64,000 bases of DNA from Typha latifolia (taxonomy: Eukaryota > Streptophyta > Magnoliopsida > Poales > Typhaceae): contig CM034104.1 of NCBI GenBank assembly GCA_019914945.1, positions 808,501-872,500 on the forward strand. The letters are read 5' to 3'. The position numbers and the translations under genes are program-made. Shown here piece by piece: positions 37,101 to 49,457 of the stretch. Below the pieces are notes generated by a model. The model was not told where the DNA came from and did not search any database. It worked only from the letters and a program-made list of their open reading frames with translations. The stretch's first letter is position 1, and the number at the start of each line of letters is the position of its first letter.

Positions 37101-38443
37101 TGCGAGCTCCAACACCAGCAAAGGCTTGCCATAGCTACAATAACAATAAAAAAGACATTCATATTGCGCCTTTAGATAAAACCCAAAAGCAACAGCAGCA
37201 ATCATGAAAATCACAAATTGCACCTCTCCTCTAAGAGCCATTGGCACGCCACCACGAACCAGACATTCTAGCTCTTCCTTCCATGGGTGGAAGGCCTCTT
37301 GGCTCACAAGATTTTGAGCAGAATCAACATTTCCCCCATCACCTAAGGGCACCTCCTGGTACGGGTCCGTTCTCTCCGCATCATAAAACTCATCTTCAGA
37401 TTCCTCAGAGGGCTTTGCCTCTTCAATTGGAGCAAGATGAATGCCATTCTTGGCTGCATTTGGCTCTTCGCCCAAGTTCTTCTTCTTCTTGACACGAACA
37501 TTCATCATCTGCTCAATGGGACCAAGGGAAGGTCTAATCTGAGCCCAAATTTGGATTTTATGTTCCCTGACCTCCTTCGCCGCAGTCTCCTTCTCCGGTA
37601 CAGACTCAGAGTTGCCAATGTCGCCGTGATCACAGTCGTCTCCTGCAACCCCAACCTGTTCTGGAGATTCTTCAATCTTAATGCCATCTCCAATCGACTC
37701 ATTGGAGGGTATCCGGGCAGACTCCGCTTGCCGTTCAAGAAAGTTCGTCCATTTATCTGATCTCTCTTCTTCTTCCTCCTGGAATCAGCCAATACATCAA
37801 AGACTCTTCTTTGAACCCCAAAGAAATCAGCAAAAGGAATAAAGGCCCTACCTTGTAAATGTTGGCGTACTCCCGGTATCTCTGCAAGTGCTGAGGCCGC
37901 ACCGCAAACCCATAAGCATCCCTGCTCACATTTCCCCTCATCAAAAACCCCAACATGTAGTTTTCTAACCCTTAGAAAAGATCAATCGTTACCTGGACTC
38001 AACTGCCATAGAGATCTAAATCGACCGATGACACCATTACAAGATCCGAATCAGGTAATCCATGGAAATAAAGTACCAAATAATCAATTCCCCGGGGGCT
38101 AAAAGCCTAAAACCCTAGATTCCCATTTAGGGATCTAGGGTTGGTCCTTAGAATCCTATCCGACTCGGTTCAAAAATAAACCGAGATCGCGAGCTACATT
38201 GCCCGATGTTAAAGGCCAATTTAAAGAGAATCGAAATAGGAAAAAGAGGAGACCAAGATAGAATAACATATAAATCAGCCTAAAAAAAAGTTTATAAAAA
38301 GAAAAGGAAAAAGGAAATGGCGGGGATCGCGGATTCGACGACACGTGAAAAGATCGAACAAGAGAGAGAGAGAGAGGCATCAGTATCACCCACCTCTTGT
38401 GCTCGAAGGTGATAAGGGGCAAGCTCTTTCCCTTCATCTCCAC
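31126..38443 (-). CDS. TBC-domain Rab GTPase-activating protein with C-terminal coiled coils
   Basis: Stimulates GTP hydrolysis by Rab GTPases in vesicle traffic. Eighteen exons in coding order: 38443-38394, 37921-37852, 37778-37224, 37134-36949, 36855-36742, 36189-36131, 36020-35954, 35778-35727, 35640-35548, 35375-35292, 35179-34758, 34260-34199, 33481-33412, 33013-32933, 32826-32725, 32492-32356, 31939-31819, 31236-31126, summing to 811 residues. Exon 1 ([16 protein letters not shown]) joins exon 2 ([15 protein letters not shown]), a leader typical of this plant subfamily. The TBC domain has both catalytic fingers: Arg291 in [12 protein letters not shown] and Gln325 in SVGYCQ. The later [20 protein letters not shown] region is coiled coil, EVI5-like. 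A second in-frame ATG lies two codons in. Convergent with WRKY44. Confidence 0.93.
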
Positions 38444-38621
38444 TTCCGACGTCTCTCCCCCCTCTCTATTCCGACTCCCGCCGCTATTCCCCCCCTTATT
38501 CTTGCTCTATTCTCGTTTTGGGATCCCTTGTCCGAAGCTACTACAATACTGCATCCAAGCACGTGGATAAGTGAAGAATAAGTCACTCCTCGAGCTTGGA
38601 CTCTCGGACTAAGAGGAGAGC

Positions 38622-38670
<49 letters not shown>

Positions 38671-39824
38671 AAGCTATGAGTCGAATGATGGGTTACAGGT
38701 CACATGGCTTTCTGTGTCGTGGACTCGGATTAAGACGTAGTACGTGTCAGAAGCTGATTTGTGACCCTGAGGGGTGTCACAGTGGGGGAGTCTCATTGTG
38801 GTCACGTGAATAGTGACACTCGTTGGATTGGTTTACTCCTTGATTAAATTATTTGGGAACTCATAAGTAGTTTCCCCCACTCCTTCAAACTTAGATCATT
38901 GCATTCGCCCTCTCTCTACGATCCATAAAAAAGCTTTACCAAAATTTATCAAAAAGGCACCCTACATTTTATCGTTATTATCACTCACATAATATATAAT
39001 GCGAAGTAAGGTGTTTTGGATTGTTTTCTTTTTTCGATGGGCACCTTGGATTATACGTTATTTGTAAAATGAATAGGATAGAAGGGTCAAAAGACAAAAG
39101 ATGATTGATTAGGTGGGTGAGTTGTAAAACGGAAATATTGTATTATTAGAAGGAGCAGAGCGAGATCCAGAGGTGTCGGCGAGTGTGAGATGTAGAAATA
39201 AGAAAAGGGGGAGGAGGGAATCGTACAATTAATGCAAATGGTTCCGGGCACTGATGCGAATGGCCGTGTCCAGTGGTGCGCCGGCATGCACGGGCTTCCA
39301 TCATATTTTATTGCACAAGGTCATGGGAGGGAGGGACCCATCATTTGGACTTAAGAGGGCCACGCTGAGTCTCAAGAGTGAGAGGGCTTCAATAATAGCT
39401 TTGTACTCCAAGCCTTTGTTGATGTTGTTATTGTTCACCAACATAATCGTTGTCTCCTACCTTTTATCATTTGTTGGAAGGATCGATCGAACTTGTAGAA
39501 GTTATAGGGATTGATCATTCTGATGGATAGGATAAATCACAGACTAGAAGAAAACCTTCCATTCATATTTATCTCAGTCTCGACACTGTAGTGTCGGACA
39601 CCAGAATCCGATGTGAATATTAAGAAAGTTGGAACAAGGGCACTGAGGAAATAAAAGTGAGGATTTGAAGTTTTTTTTTATATAAAAAAAAAGACGACTG
39701 CACTGAGAAAAGAAAACAATGTGGAGAAGTGATTCATTCAGATAAATTCTCAAGAAGAGGAAGATTAACATTGACTTGGAACTAGGAAGGAGAATACATA
39801 ATACTGGACAAAAGATTTTGAAAA

Positions 39825-39863
<39 letters not shown>

Positions 39864-41295
39864 TATAGTCGTTGAAATAGCTTGCAAGGACCCAAAGAAA
39901 ACTTAGTATGGGCCATTCACCACATCAAATGCGAAAAGTACATTAAATTTCTATATCTTGCGGGACCAAAGATCCAGGAGTCTAATGAAAGATCTTTAAT
40001 CCTTTTTTCTCAAAAAGATGAAAAAAATTTATTTATTTTTTTAGTATTTGCCATTGTTCAAGAAATGTAAATATAATAGAACTAGAAAAGCAATATAATG
40101 CAAACAGGTACTGGTTTCATAGATTTTAGAATATTAATAGTGTCGAAGAATAGAGTACCAATGGATGTGCAGGAAAAAGGTTACTTTAGGGAACCTCTGC
40201 CATGGTGACAGTCCAAAACCAAGTATATGTGAATCAAATCATCAGATACCAGAACATTACTATCAAGTTGAACATTTCATGATTGTCCTCTGTCAGCATT
40301 CTTGGATGAAACATTCAGCTGAGGAGCTTCAGTTGTCAACAATGCAAAGATTTTCACAGCACAGTAACAAGTAGTTGCAGAGTAATAAGCTCAATCTTTT
40401 GATGCTCATGCAATCTCTAGCTTCATTAAAGAATGTCGACACGACTGTCCCTCGAGAAAAGGAACATTTTACATATCTTTATTTGATCAATTACATGCAA
40501 GTCTGAAAGAAGTGTTCAAGATGATCCAAAAGCTCTGCTGCATAAAAACTTGTCGTGGATTTTCTGCATAAAAGAAGTCCAAAGATCATACTCATAGACT
40601 GCTTTGAGGTAAAAAACAATGTATGACATTCACATGTTCTGAAACTGGTAAATTTTAAGCAGCAAGCCTGTACTTTAGTTGTTCCAAAATTCTGCTTGTT
40701 ACACAGACACATACACACAACACTGAACCAGACCTTATAAACTTACAGTAATAAAAAATTTAGGATCAAGATATATTTAATAAACTTCACACAATAATAC
40801 AATATATAAATTATAAGTAAGAAAGATGACTGTCTATAGATATAAAGTTGTCAAAACACTGGAACTTACACTGCGCTATTAACCATCAGAATTATTCAGA
40901 AACATGTTTAGATATGATTCCTGACAAAAATACACATTAAACTAATGTATAAAGGATTGGAAATATAAGCTTATTACGGTAGTAAATCTTATAATAAGTT
41001 AACAAATTCTCCAAATTTTCTGTAGAACATCTAAATCCTCCCTAAAAAATCATCCACAAAGAACGAATTCAATGATACCTAAAGCCCTTAACATTGATGC
41101 AGTCCATAATGTACTCATTCACTCAAACAGAAGAACTGAAAGACATCAAGACTCCCTAAAAAGCAAGTAGATCGATTTGATAGGGATTCATAGCTGTTAT
41201 TTATATCTAAAGGGTGTTAGAAATTCAAGATCTCACATAATGCAAAAGAAGGCAGGCGATGGATTCTAGATTCCATACCTTTCTCGTCTTCACAA
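38444..41295. other. Long spacer between RabGAP 5' end and NEDP1 3' end
   Basis: Holds the RabGAP promoter and the downstream flank of the NEDP1 gene. A (GA)n microsatellite at 38625-38667 is followed by G-box motifs (TACGTGTC near 38740, CACGTG near 38804). A (TA)n run occurs at about 39834-39860. The remaining sequence is AT-rich with only short chance frames. No gene could be supported. Confidence 0.55.
38625..38667. repeat. (GA)n microsatellite
   Basis: About 43 bp of GA dinucleotides roughly 180 bp upstream of the RabGAP start codon. Confidence 0.95.
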
Positions 41296-41967
41296 TCACT
41301 TCCTCCCTACCATGCTAAGAATAAGCCTGAGCAGCTCACCTCTGAGCTCCCCAACCTTATTTGCATCCACCGCCTTCTGCAAATCACCAAACCACCTCTC
41401 ACCCTCTCCATTCCCCCGCTTACAATACCAATCACACACAACCCTAGAGATCGCCATCGCAAACAACCCGCAATCGCACCCGTTTCTCTGCTGCGGCGTG
41501 GGCGCCTCCACGAACTTCACATCCCCGACGAAAACCTTCACTGCTCCGGCGAGGGTCATGGCGGCGCGGCGATTGGCTCCGGCGATGCTATCGTGGTGTA
41601 TGAGCTCGCCGGCAGCGGAGTCGTAGACGAGGAGGCTCCAGTGGGAGCCGCCCTCGGCGACGGTGACGTCAGGATTGTCGTTGACGGGGAAAAGGACGAG
41701 GTCACGTTCGTGGAGGCGGAGGGGGTCGACGGCGGCAGCGAGGGAGGCAGGGTCAGGGGAGTTGGCGATCCAGAAGGAGATGGAAGGAGGGACAAGGAGC
41801 AGGCGGTCAGGGTTAGGGTTAGGGAGGGAGGAGGAGAGATGGGAGAAGAAGAAGGAGATGAGGCGGTCGTTGAGGAAGAGTGGCCCGCGGAGGATGGAGA
41901 GGTCGGAACGGAGGAGTAGGACGTCGCCGTAGCTGAGGACCTTCTCGTCGGCGACGAGCTTGGACAT
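41296..41967 (-). CDS. DEN1: NEDP1/DEN1-type NEDD8-specific cysteine protease (SENP8 homologue)
   Basis: Ulp1-fold (C48) protease that matures NEDD8/RUB1 and strips it from non-cullin substrates. An intronless CDS of 223 residues, near the usual 210-230, starts at the ATG at 41967 (MSKLVADEKVLSYGDVLLLR). The catalytic set is complete: His109 in GGSHWSLLVYDS, Asp126 in HHDSIAG, oxyanion Gln160 and nucleophile Cys166 in QQRNGCDCGLF. The HWSLLV and HHDS phrases place it with SENP8 rather than with SUMO proteases. The coding strand is GC-rich, so the other frames are open but carry no protein features. The promoter side holds a TGGGCC/GGCCCA-like pair near 42440-42470. Confidence 0.93.
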   Translation of the reverse strand: MSKLVADEKVLSYGDVLLLRSDLSILRGPLFLNDRLISFFFSHLSSSLPNPNPDRLLLVPPSISFWIANSPDPASLAAAVDPLRLHERDLVLFPVNDNPDVTVAEGGSHWSLLVYDSAAGELIHHDSIAGANRRAAMTLAGAVKVFVGDVKFVEAPTPQQRNGCDCGLFAMAISRVVCDWYCKRGNGEGERWFGDLQKAVDANKVGELRGELLRLILSMVGRK

Positions 41968-42116
41968 CGCGGTGAGGTGAAGGTGACCGGATCGAGAGGG
42001 TTGCGTGTTTTTTTATCCTTTTTAAGCCTGAAAATATATCAATCTTTCCTATTTCCTAAATACAAAGACGGACCCCACCAAACTCTATCCGCTTAATCTA
42101 AACAATTAAATAGATC

Positions 42117-42118
<2 letters not shown>

Positions 42119-42160
<42 letters not shown>
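42119..42160. repeat. (TA)n microsatellite
   Basis: About 42 bp of alternating T and A. Confidence 0.95.
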
Positions 42161-42164
<4 letters not shown>

Positions 42165-42557
42165 TACTATTATTTTGGTATGAAAAATAACTATATTTAT
42201 TTCAAATATATACATCAACTCGAGTCCAATCTAGCAATTTATTTGGCTGCTAATACCAACTAATTGTAGAGAAGGAAATCTAATAATATGCGTCAACCAC
42301 TCAAGAGTGTTCTAAGTTTTTATCAATCTGGCAGTTAAGCAGCTTGCCTGCCTCTTTCTATCCAAAAAGAAAACAAAAGGAAAAAGAAAAATATTTGCAG
42401 TGGGAGAGAATTCTTTGCTATGTGGATGGATCTCCATGGTATTGGGCCTTTTGTGGCTAAGCCCAAAAGGATTGATAGGCCTAATATGCAATACATTTAT
42501 TATTTATAGATGTTAGGATGAAACAGTAATTTAGCTATATTTTTATTAAATTCCATT

Positions 42558-42611
42558 CCACGTCACCATTATTTGCTTTCCAGCCACGTCACCAGACAGA
42601 GAGCCACGTCA
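42558..42611. promoter_or_regulatory. Three CCACGTCA boxes in 54 bp
   Basis: Identical CCACGTCA octamers at 42558, 42584 and 42604, hybrid C-box/G-box sites for bZIP factors. They lie about 600 bp upstream of both the NEDP1 start codon and the 66-codon gene, so the target is unclear. Confidence 0.45.
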
Positions 42612-43138
42612 GTACGCTCCACAGACTTTACTTTTAAAGTCGCCGCTACAGTATTCTAGTAGTAGTAGCAGACGAGCATTAAAAGTCGCCGGTGGGCGGT
42701 GGGGTGTCGAAGAAATTCCAAACAACTCCTCTCCTGGATCCGTCGACTAAGAAAATATGGATAGGAATCACTTATCGCTACCCGAATGAGACAAGTAGGA
42801 GATATCCGAATGGATAGTTCACTTTTTGACCTTTTAGCGCTTTATTCATACGTGTTATTCAGCGATGGTCCGACGTTATCCGCGATATATAACGCGTCAA
42901 GGACTTAGCGATGTAACTTCCTAGTTACAATTGCTTTATAGAATAAAAACGAAGTGGCTTTTTTCTTTATATACAAAAAAAATAAGCTAATTAGATTAAC
43001 GTAATCAATGACGTAGTGACGTGCCAATGATGAGGGGTTATTGTGTGACGTAGGGCATGGGAAGTGACTTAGCTGTTTCCCACTCAGTTCTTGGATTGGA
43101 AGCTACCTAGCTAATTAACTCTAAGTGGCCCACTTATT

Positions 43139-43145
43139 CTATAAA
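43139..43145 (+). promoter_or_regulatory. TATA box of the 66-codon gene
   Basis: CTATAAA about 95 bp upstream of the start codon at 43240, giving a predicted 5' UTR of about 65-70 bases that is C-rich. Confidence 0.5.
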
Positions 43146-43239
43146 CATCCCCCCTTATTCCCCCTAGCCCCTTCTCGCCACCAGATTAATTAAAGACTCA
43201 ACCCTGTGGCTCCTCCTCCTCCTCCCCCTCCTCCCCGGA

Positions 43240-43440
43240 ATGACAAGTTGTCAGGTTCCCAGTTGTCCCGAGAATAAACACACTGGCTCCGGGAATCCTC
43301 ATCCGAGGAGGGGTCAGATAAAAGCTAAGATCTTTAGCGATATCGTCTCCGCCCTCGCCTCCTTGGCTGCCGTCGCGCGCAAGGCGGCGGCGGCGGCGGC
43401 GCCACAGTCCCTACCTGCCACCAATCCGAAGAAGCTGTGA
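43240..43440 (+). CDS. 66-residue protein of unknown function
   Basis: An ATG-started single-exon frame of 66 residues (MTSCQVPSCPENKHTGSGNP at the start), correctly placed behind a TATA box and bZIP-type motifs. The N-terminal third has two cysteines and polar residues, then a basic helix-like core (RRGQIKAKIFSDIVSALASL), an Ala run and a Pro/Lys tail. Its GC-rich third positions resemble those of the GC-rich genes in the window and differ from the flanking DNA. No signal peptide or membrane segment is evident. I do not recognise the family. It could also be the first exon of a longer gene, but no downstream exon was found. Confidence 0.5.
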   Translation: MTSCQVPSCPENKHTGSGNPHPRRGQIKAKIFSDIVSALASLAAVARKAAAAAAPQSLPATNPKKL

Positions 43441-43451
43441 CGCCGCTCCAC

Positions 43452-43489
<38 letters not shown>

Positions 43490-44665
43490 CTTATATCTAT
43501 CTATCTATCTATCTATCTACATATATATAAATTTTCTATCTGCTTAACTAAGACATCTATCTAGTTCTCCCTCTCTCTCTCTCCCCTCCTTATATCTATG
43601 AATCTATCTACATATTCATCTTTTTTAACTATATATCTGTCTAGCCATCTATAGTTCTCTATCTCTCTCCTATCTGCATACTTATTTTTCTATTTGCTTA
43701 GCTATCCGTGTAGCCATCTCTCTAGTACTCTCTCTCTCTCTGCTGTTGCTTCTTTTATAATGTGACAGATTGAGAGAGATAGAAAATGAATTTGAGTGCT
43801 TTTGTTAGTTTTCTAGTCCTGGGAAGGATTGCTAACAAGTGGGTCTTACGAACTTTTCTCTGTTGCTGTTGTTTTTTGAAGTTACAGGGAGAAGTTTGTG
43901 AGCAGGAGGGGTTGTGTGTTTTTGTCGTAACCCCTGGTGCTGTTGCTTTCTATTCCATTGGAATTACTCATCAGTGTGTATGTACTTTGTAAGATTGTTA
44001 TTTGGTATAGTAATGTAATACATATTTAAGTATATGTTGGATGGCTTGTCTTGCTTTGATTTCCACAATTATTTTGCTGTTGATCTGATATGTTTTTGCA
44101 AATTCTGGTGAGATAATACGAGGGTGATGGTGCTCTAATCACCCCCATTAATCGATCTCATAGCAATGACAGGTCTAACAAACAAATGGTAAATTAGGAG
44201 GAGTTTTTGCTTTCTCCTGGTCAATCCAATGCAAATTTCCAAGCATACGCTTGCGTGGAAAATAAAGCGAATTGACTACTCAATACCATTGACAAGTGCG
44301 AAGGAAGAATAAACTAAAAGAACAAGGAGTGAAACTCTGTCCAAATACACGCTTTCAAATAATGGAGTTTAAATTTAGCCTTGGAAAGGAAACAAGAACT
44401 CTTCAAGCACCAGTCTGGTGTAAATTATGTCGTGCCAAACTGGGAAAAAAGATGCTTCAAAATTCAGCTTCTCCAAAAGCTCATTAAATAATTAAAACTC
44501 GATCCTGTCACTAGCGACACACTGAAGTATGACCAGTTATAGGAACATCTTAATGATCATAATACAGACATCAGCTTGTTCACACTCTCCATAAATGTCT
44601 ACATTGTATACCTTAAAGGAAGACACAAGTCTGGGCATCAACACAAGAATGCAAAATTTTTGGGA
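43441..44665. repeat. Pyrimidine-rich microsatellite tract and spacer
   Basis: Directly after the 66-codon gene come a (CT)n run (43453-43486), a CTAT repeat (43495-43518) and further CT-rich stretches to about 43740, probably partly 3' UTR. From 43780 to 44665 the sequence is unremarkable and should include the 3' flank of the minus-strand CCCH gene. No gene seen. Confidence 0.6.
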
Positions 44666-47600
44666 TTATGCTTCTACACCTGGCTCGCGGATCTGAATGG
44701 ATGTCCTGGATAGACTTGCTTCTAGTTCATTTAGCTCATCTATGTCCAGCTCGTCATCGTCATCCTCATCAGCAAGCACTTCTTCTGCATCCTTGTCAAA
44801 AGAAGTTGAGGAACTGGGCCCTTCATTCGAAGTTTTATCCTTGGTCTGAAGAAAAGACAAGAAAAATGAGTGCATAATAAGAGCACTATGATCTATTTAA
44901 AAACGGCAATGCTACTAAAAGATTAGCAAAGAATAATGACAACAAATGCAATTACAAGTTTCAGAAACCCAAAGAGAATTTTCAGGATATATCTGGATGG
45001 CTGAATGAAATAACAGCTTGCTATATCCTGTAATACTCGTCCCTAAAGAACCTACATAGAATTAATTATGGTGATTTTTTGAGACTTCTTAACTTTAAGA
45101 ATTGATTAGGAAAACCCAAAATTTGCCCAAACCATATCAGGCATGTAACTCATCATTTTTCCCCCAGAAGTTCTAATCCAAAGTGTATGCTCGTTTGTCA
45201 AACATGTAGTAACTCAAAATTCAGTTAACTAAAGTTGTTCAATTCGATTCACTAGATTTCATCACACTGTTTCAATTTTAATTCTCTTCCTAACCAACAA
45301 ATATGTGAGCCAAATGCAGTTGTACATCATTTATAACAATTTCTCTGACAGCTTTCTTTGATTGTTTAGAATTTCCAAAGTCAGATAGTGCTAGAAGCGA
45401 TACTCTCGTACTAAAAACAGAACAAGTGGCCAGCAGCAGTTGGTTCATTCAAACAGCTCTTAAGCGTAAATATAAGACTACTGTCCTCGGTCCATCATTA
45501 CTCTTACATGAAAACAAAAATTGGTCAAAAAGCATCCAAACAAGCGGCATATTCATATCATTTGTCATGTTGAATTTTCAGAAGAACATTCATTAAGTGT
45601 TTTAGTTAGGCCATGCATTGATAGAGTAAATAGATGATTGCACCTTTTCCTCAGGTACACCTTCGTCTCTTTCATATTTGTCATATGCCTCGGCATCATC
45701 AACAAACAAGCTTGCATCCGACAGAAATAACTCACGACCACTGAAAATATTGTAAGTTTCAATTTAGCTACCACAATGATGGGGAAAGCAAGTTCTAAAG
45801 AGTAGGTATGAGCAACAAAAAGACATCACCTCATGCGGTCGTTCTTAGCCCTCTCTGCACGCATTGCAGCAAGGCCAGCTTCCATTTCTTCCATCTTTTT
45901 CTTTCTCCATTGCATGAATAATTCGGTAGTTAAAGGAGTGGAAGTTGCAACTTTTGCACGCTGTCGGAAGACGACAATTTTCAATTACGGTAGCATAGTG
46001 GAGAACTCAAGTTTGAGAGAAACAATAATAGATTCAAAATTCAAACCTGGCATTATCAGGATTTTAATATCACAAGAGTGTGATGTTTACCTGATTTTCA
46101 ATCTCCTCTTCAATGGATATTTTTTCAGTCTCTTCATCCAGTAAAGCCTTCATCTGAGATTTTAGCACATATCCAGGTGGAAGAGCATGTCTATAGTGGC
46201 AATCCTTACCACCATTTGGACAAACCCAAAACCAACCATACTGCTTTTTCTCCACCGCATCAAGAAAGTACTTGCAAACCTGCAAAGCATAAATTACTGC
46301 AAACCTCAGCAGATTGCAGAAGCTGGATCTGTATTTACAGAGGCAGTTCATATAAAATCTTTTCCCATGTAAAACTATACAAGAAAGGGCAATGCACATA
46401 GAATGCCCGGTTAGGCACTAGTATTATCAGACATGGGTAAATGAACATTTCCACAAGATAAAGAAGAAATTAGGAAGGGAAAACATAGGTTAGCTAGTTT
46501 CCAATTTCCCCCTTTTAGAAAGTAACATGCTCCAAGAGTTAGGAACTCGCTAATCAATTATAAGCTGCATGCAATTCCCTTCGATGATTACTATGAATGC
46601 TGAAGTTTCAACAATAATATGTCAATTATCAAATATACAAGGCCAGAGATGCGAGGAGTGACTTGATCACATCTAAATAAAAAAATTTAATAACAGCTTC
46701 ACCAGCAAATATATTCAAGATTAGACCTCACTAACTGATGACAGAAAAATACCAAACTTTCAGAGCACAAAAATTAATTCAGAAGAAAACAACCATGAAT
46801 ACTGAACATGCTGGGATTGAAATTTCCATATGTTCAAAACAAATTCTTGGGCACTCAGAAGTCAGAACTTATTCACTGAAATACACATGCAATGTCTCTT
46901 ATTTTCTCCTACATATGCAAACTCTCTTATCTTCTTTAGGAAAGCAAATTATCATGTGAGTATACTTGATGACTTACAATCACAACAGAGATGAATTTGT
47001 ATTACATCATGACATGTATATGCTTTTTCTCTATTGATCCAAAGAGAAGGACAATCACCCTACTTTAAAAAAACCTACAAGGTTTCTAACCCATGTGAGT
47101 TATATTTTTCCCATAAATATAGTTGGCCTTAGTTTGACAACCAGTTCCACATAATTAAAAACATAACTGCACTGCAATTGCAGAAGTTCAGAAACCATAA
47201 CAATATAGTTTACTTGTGCCCATATATTTCCCATTAACAGTATGAATATGTGTCTGTAGCAATTATCCAGCCTGTTGAATGTATGAAGACAAATTTAAGA
47301 AAATTTTCTCCACAAGATAGGTCAACAGGGCAATAAAAATGCAAATCCCGAACTACAATAAAGTTGATGCAGGATTTAATCTCTATCCAATGTCAATCAC
47401 CTGAGCAATTGACAATTTCACCAGGCAGCTATCCAAAACAGTACTTAAAAGGCTAGTTATGAGCTTTCTTGATTATGAGGCAATACAATTCCCAACATTA
47501 TGGGGCTGACATTAAGTCAAAGATAACAAGGATCCAAATGACTGCAGATTCATATAACTGTTTACTACCTGAAATCAGCCTCTTGAAAGTATGCTTCAAA

Positions 47601-48898
47601 TTCCCAAACAAAACAAAATCAGACATGGATGGACTTTCCATGAAAACCGCAAGACCAGTGACAGTAGAGTAGGTTACTTTCATGATTATAATTTAGAATC
47701 TTGCACCTCAGGAGCCAATGTCCACGCATATACATTGTTCCTATTAGGTTGAATCTTTACTTTGCAAGAGAAGCAAAAGATCAACTGAATGGTGCTGGGG
47801 TAGGAATATTACTTATCCGTGATACAAAACAATCTATAGGGGTTAACTGTATGTAATGAATATACATATGGCCACAACACAATCATGCAAGTTCTAACAA
47901 ATCATCATAGATAATATGCTAAATTGCTAATACGTTATTCCAACAGACAAGTAAACCAGATCCAGTTGAAGAATTAAATTACTGAACTAATCACTATTAA
48001 CGAAGGCTGACAGAAGTACAACAGCTCAATTTCGAAGGTGAGACCAGTGTAAATAATAACACATAAAACTCTTAAGTTTAAAGCTCCTTGCATGCAAAAC
48101 CGATCCACAAAATAATGCAAGTTCCAAGGGAAAGAAATGAGTGACATACAATTTCAGTAGGCTTGTTTTGGTTATACTCCTTCTTCTTTGACTCCACAAC
48201 CTTCTCTAGCGTCTCTTGATCCCAGTCCTCCATTGTCTCTGAAATTAACAAAGTATAAAGTATCATGCAACATGATTGGAATAAAAATAAAGGCAACAGG
48301 GACAAGCTTTTTCTCTCACCTTGATCACGCTTGTCACTGTAAATATCAATTTTTTCACCCTTTCGCTGAACATTCAAATCATGTGAGAACTTGCACTTAA
48401 ACCCTTTGGTGCACTGACCGACCTTGAAGAACTCACATAATATCGACTTTGGATCAACACCTTAAAAATCCCGTTAAAAACATGTATAAATAACAAAACA
48501 CGGAAAATTATAGCACAAAACCCCAAAACAATCAAGCGCCACTAAATCAAACACAAACAAGGCATACCAACTGGAACTTTGGGTTGGCTAACTGCAATCT
48601 TAAAAAGGTCATTCAGCTCCTTCTCCCGGATCTTCTCCTCTTCCTTCTTCTTCTGAAGTTCGAATAAAAAATAGTTAACACAAAAATTGCCTTCTTGGGG
48701 GAGAGTAAGATATCAAAAGGCTACCTTGGCGGCGATCTTGGAAGGGTCGGGCTTGGGCTGGACGGATTGTTGAAGGCTCTGCACGTACTTCTGCACATTC
48801 TTGCTCTTATTCTTGTTCTTGAGGCCGAAGGTCTTGTCCTCGACAACCTTCTGCTTCTTGGCGATGTCGCCCTTAGACGGCTGGTTCTTTGGAGGCAT
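44666..48898 (-). CDS. CCCH zinc-finger protein, ZC3H15/DFRP1 family
   Basis: Homologue of the DRG-family-regulatory protein DFRP1 (ZC3H15), which stabilises a developmentally regulated GTP-binding protein and associates with translating ribosomes. Exons in coding order: 48898-48725, 48652-48568, 48460-48320, 48238-48150, 46279-46091, 45960-45830, 45740-45644, 44845-44666, giving 361 residues. The N-terminus MPPKNQPSKGDIAKKQKVVE and the lysine-rich start are typical. Finger 1 is C-X7-C-X5-C-X3-H (CEFFKVGQC to KFSH). Finger 2 is atypical, with CPNGGKDCHYRH after a distant cysteine. The DFRP region (RAKVATSTPLTTELFMQWRK, then SGRELFLSDASLFVDD) is present. The C-terminus is acidic (DEDDDDELDIDELNE). 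Intron 4 is about 1.87 kb. Divergent from the aminotransferase-like gene. Confidence 0.94.
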
Positions 48899-49457
48899 TG
48901 GAGATCACCATCAAAGAGAGAGAGCACACAGATCAATAGAAAAGAGAGAGGAAGAGGAAGCCTCTTCTCCTTCCCCTACTCTATTAATCGTATCGGATTG
49001 ATTCCTCTAAGCTTGGTGCAGATGAGGAGGGAGGATGGAGGGAGGAGGAGATCGTTGTGGCTTCGATGGGAGCGCAAGGGTTTCTTCCTATCTCCGTGAC
49101 CAATTTGGTTTTCTTCTGTGTCCAACCCAAATATACCAGGTGAGTCAGTGTGTGTGTCTGAGTCGAATCATGCTCTTATTGGGTTGGGTCAACTCAATTT
49201 GATTCATTCGCCTTCGCCCCGAGATTGGGTCTAATATTGTCACTTGGGCCAAGCCTAGATTGAGTCCCACACTCACACTCTAAAAAGCGGGTCCAGGTTT
49301 TTACTTATTTACGAGCAAATATTCAAATAACACCATGCATTTCAACTATTTATAATTCAATTATTTTCCCTAAATGTGTACATAATAATATATTATAAGG
49401 GGTGTTATCCGACAATTTCTCAGTTCTACATTCCCGGTCTTCTCCATCTCCGCTGCG
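48899..49457. promoter_or_regulatory. Short divergent promoter region
   Basis: Only 559 bp separates two divergent start codons, so this is probably a bidirectional promoter. It contains TTGGGCC near 49244 and TTGGGTTGGGTC near 49178, resembling site II elements of housekeeping plant genes. No TATA box was obvious on either side. Confidence 0.5.

Larger units (their letters stand above)
41968..43138. other. Spacer with (TA)n repeat and bZIP-type promoter motifs
   Basis: Divergent spacer between the NEDP1 gene and the 66-codon gene. It contains a (TA)n microsatellite (42119-42160), an imperfect palindrome around TTGGGCC at about 42440-42468, three CCACGTCA boxes (42558, 42584, 42604), and further TGACGT motifs near 43005-43050. 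No additional gene seen. Confidence 0.55.

Noticed and set aside
41556..41932. Several frames overlapping the NEDP1 gene
   Set aside because: Shadow frames of a GC-rich exon; the NEDP1 frame carries the catalytic residues.
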